Shown piece after piece: positions 62,642 through 64,000 of a stretch of DNA of 64,000 nt. The translations under genes were made by a program, and so were the position numbers. Source of the DNA: Spirosoma linguale DSM 74 (GTDB lineage: Bacteria > Bacteroidota > Bacteroidia > Cytophagales > Spirosomataceae); the NCBI GenBank assembly GCA_000024525.1, contig CP001769.1:7845001-7909000 (forward strand), read 5' to 3'. A model generated the notes under the pieces. The model saw only the letters and a program-made list of their open reading frames with translations, made no database searches and was not told the origin of the DNA. Every line of letters begins with the position of its first letter. The first letter of the stretch is position 1.

Positions 62642-63949
62642 TTACAATCGAATGATCTCGGCACCAATGGCATTCAGGCGGGTATCGATGTTCTGATAAC
62701 CCCGGTCGATCTGTTCAATGTTATCAATGATGCTGGTACCCTGCGCCGACATGGCCGCGATCAGCAGGGCAACCCCCGCCCGGATATCCGGCGATGACAT
62801 GCGGATGCCTTTCAGCGGAATCTGGCGGTTCAGGCCAACAACCGTAGCACGGTGTGGATCGCACAGGATAATCTGAGCACCCATGTCGATGAGTTTATCC
62901 ACAAAGAACAGCCGACTTTCGAACATTTTCTGGTGAATCAGCAGAGTTCCCTGCGCCTGTACGGCGGTGACGAGAACAATGCTCAGCAGATCGGGGGTGA
63001 AGCCCGGCCAGGGAGAATCAGAAACGGTCATCATGCCGCCATCCAGGAAGCTTTCGATCTGGTAGCGCTCCTGAGCCGGAATAAAAATATCGTCGCCCCG
63101 GAATTCCATCTGGATACCTAACCGCCTGAACTGATCGGGAATAATGCCTAATTCGGGAATCCGGCAGTTTTTAATCGTTATTTCCGACTGCGTCATGGCA
63201 GCCAGCCCGATAAACGAGCCAATCTCGATCATGTCGGGTAGCATGGTGTGCTCCGTACCGTGCAGCTCCGATACCCCCTCAATGGTGAGCAGGTTAGAGC
63301 CAACACCTGTAATTTTGGCACCCATGGAGTTAAGCATTTTGCTCAGCTGCTGTAGGTAGGGCTCACAGGCTGCATTGTAAATCTGCGTTGTGCCCTCGGC
63401 CATAACGGCGGCCATCAGTACATTGGCCGTACCGGTTACGGAGGCCTCGTCGAGCAGCATATAGGTGCCGCGCAGGTTGCTGGCATCTACCTGGTAGTAG
63501 CCGCCGTCGTTGGCATCGTAGTTAAACTGAGCACCGAGCTTTTCGAAGCCCAGGAAGTGGGTATCCAACCGGCGACGGCCGATTTTGTCGCCACCGGGCC
63601 GGGGAATCCGTCCTTTTTTAAACCGGGCCAGCATAGGACCCAGTAACATGACCGATCCCCGTAAAGCGGCTGCTTTACGCTTGTAGGTGTCTGTTTCGAG
63701 GTAGTCCAGATTAACATCGCTGGCCTGAAACCGGTACGAACTTTCGCCAATCTTCGTAACCCATACGCCCAGATCGCCCAGTAGGTCGATGAGTTGATTC
63801 ACATCCCGAATACCGGGAATGTTGTGAATCGTAATGGGTTCTTTGGTCAGCAATACGGCGCAAAGAATTTGCAGCGCTTCGTTTTTTGCGCCCTGCGGAT
63901 TCAGTTCGCCTTTTAGTTTACGTCCGCCTGTGATTTGAAAAGATGCCAT
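62642..63949 (-). CDS. murA: UDP-GlcNAc enolpyruvyl transferase MurA (Asp form)
   Basis: MurA transfers enolpyruvate from PEP to UDP-GlcNAc, the first step of peptidoglycan synthesis. The 435 residues match family length. Landmarks are LNPQGAKNEALQILCA (Lys22 region), RGSVMLLGPMLARF, the active-site loop PRPGGDKIGRR (about 117-126), and the C-terminal SSPDIRAGVALLIAAM. The usual catalytic Cys of PGGCAIG is Asp121 here. Natural Cys-to-Asp MurA enzymes, as in mycobacteria and chlamydiae, remain active and resist fosfomycin. The ATG is 63949; upstream sequence runs to the window edge. Confidence 0.96.
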   Translation of the reverse strand: MASFQITGGRKLKGELNPQGAKNEALQILCAVLLTKEPITIHNIPGIRDVNQLIDLLGDLGVWVTKIGESSYRFQASDVNLDYLETDTYKRKAAALRGSVMLLGPMLARFKKGRIPRPGGDKIGRRRLDTHFLGFEKLGAQFNYDANDGGYYQVDASNLRGTYMLLDEASVTGTANVLMAAVMAEGTTQIYNAACEPYLQQLSKMLNSMGAKITGVGSNLLTIEGVSELHGTEHTMLPDMIEIGSFIGLAAMTQSEITIKNCRIPELGIIPDQFRRLGIQMEFRGDDIFIPAQERYQIESFLDGGMMTVSDSPWPGFTPDLLSIVLVTAVQAQGTLLIHQKMFESRLFFVDKLIDMGAQIILCDPHRATVVGLNRQIPLKGIRMSSPDIRAGVALLIAAMSAQGTSIIDNIEQIDRGYQNIDTRLNAIGAEIIRL

Positions 63950-63954
63950 TTAGG

Positions 63955-63971
63955 AAATGATGAATGATGAA
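63955..63971. repeat. second copy of an AAATGATGAATGATGAA word
   Basis: A 17-base exact match to 34223-34239. Here it lies 5 bp upstream of murA. Simple composition makes chance recurrence possible. Confidence 0.4.
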
Positions 63972-64000
63972 TTATAAACGATAAACGAGTTGCCGGAACA

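Overview
The window looks like a Bacteroidota chromosome of the order Cytophagales, close to Spirosoma. The evidence is a fused lpxC-fabZ gene inside an lpxD/lpxC-fabZ/lpxA cluster, promoters with the Bacteroidota -7 element TAnnTTTG, a 7TMR-DISM histidine kinase, MurA with Asp in place of the catalytic Cys, and many genes without a clear Shine-Dalgarno. The genus is an inference; no rRNA is present.

Left part (1-29 kb), accessory in character. A TPR protein gene is cut by the left edge. An intact IS21-family element (2711-5271) follows; it appears to have inserted into the loop of that gene's intrinsic terminator. A minus-strand block of nine closely spaced genes (21587 down to 5911) then forms what looks like an expanded SrfABC system. 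It has a SrfB-like actin/Hsp70-fold ATPase, a SrfC-like P-loop protein, and a coiled-coil protein with a GrpE-like tail. It also has three paralogous proteins that share a SrfA-like N-terminal domain but carry different C-termini: subtilisin protease, DUF2135-like, and Ig-like plus membrane anchor. An exported lectin-fold protein and an exported TPR/Ppx-like protein close the block. Beside it are a Cys-rich membrane protein and an ECF sigma factor / anti-sigma / papain-like protease operon. A convergent NarL-type response regulator and histidine kinase pair comes next, then a decayed IS3-type orfA.

Middle part (30-54 kb), mostly housekeeping. It holds a CAU tRNA, an HD phosphohydrolase, lipid A synthesis genes, a tesA / ybbA / ybbP-like locus, a tamB-tamA pair, terC, a stand-alone nuoN, a heptose kinase and hemE. 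Long perfect hairpins lie between several convergent pairs, and one 25-bp-arm element occurs twice.

Right part (54-64 kb). A PadR regulator heads an operon of four HAAS-like membrane proteins arranged A-B-A-B; one of them carries a 13-bp tandem repeat inside its coding sequence. Then come an MsbA-like ABC exporter and an operon of a DUF305-like protein, a microbial rhodopsin with an unusual D-T-Q motif preceded by twin palindromic operators, and an exported SAM hydrolase. The last gene is murA.

The two most interesting elements are the expanded SrfABC locus and the D-T-Q rhodopsin operon.
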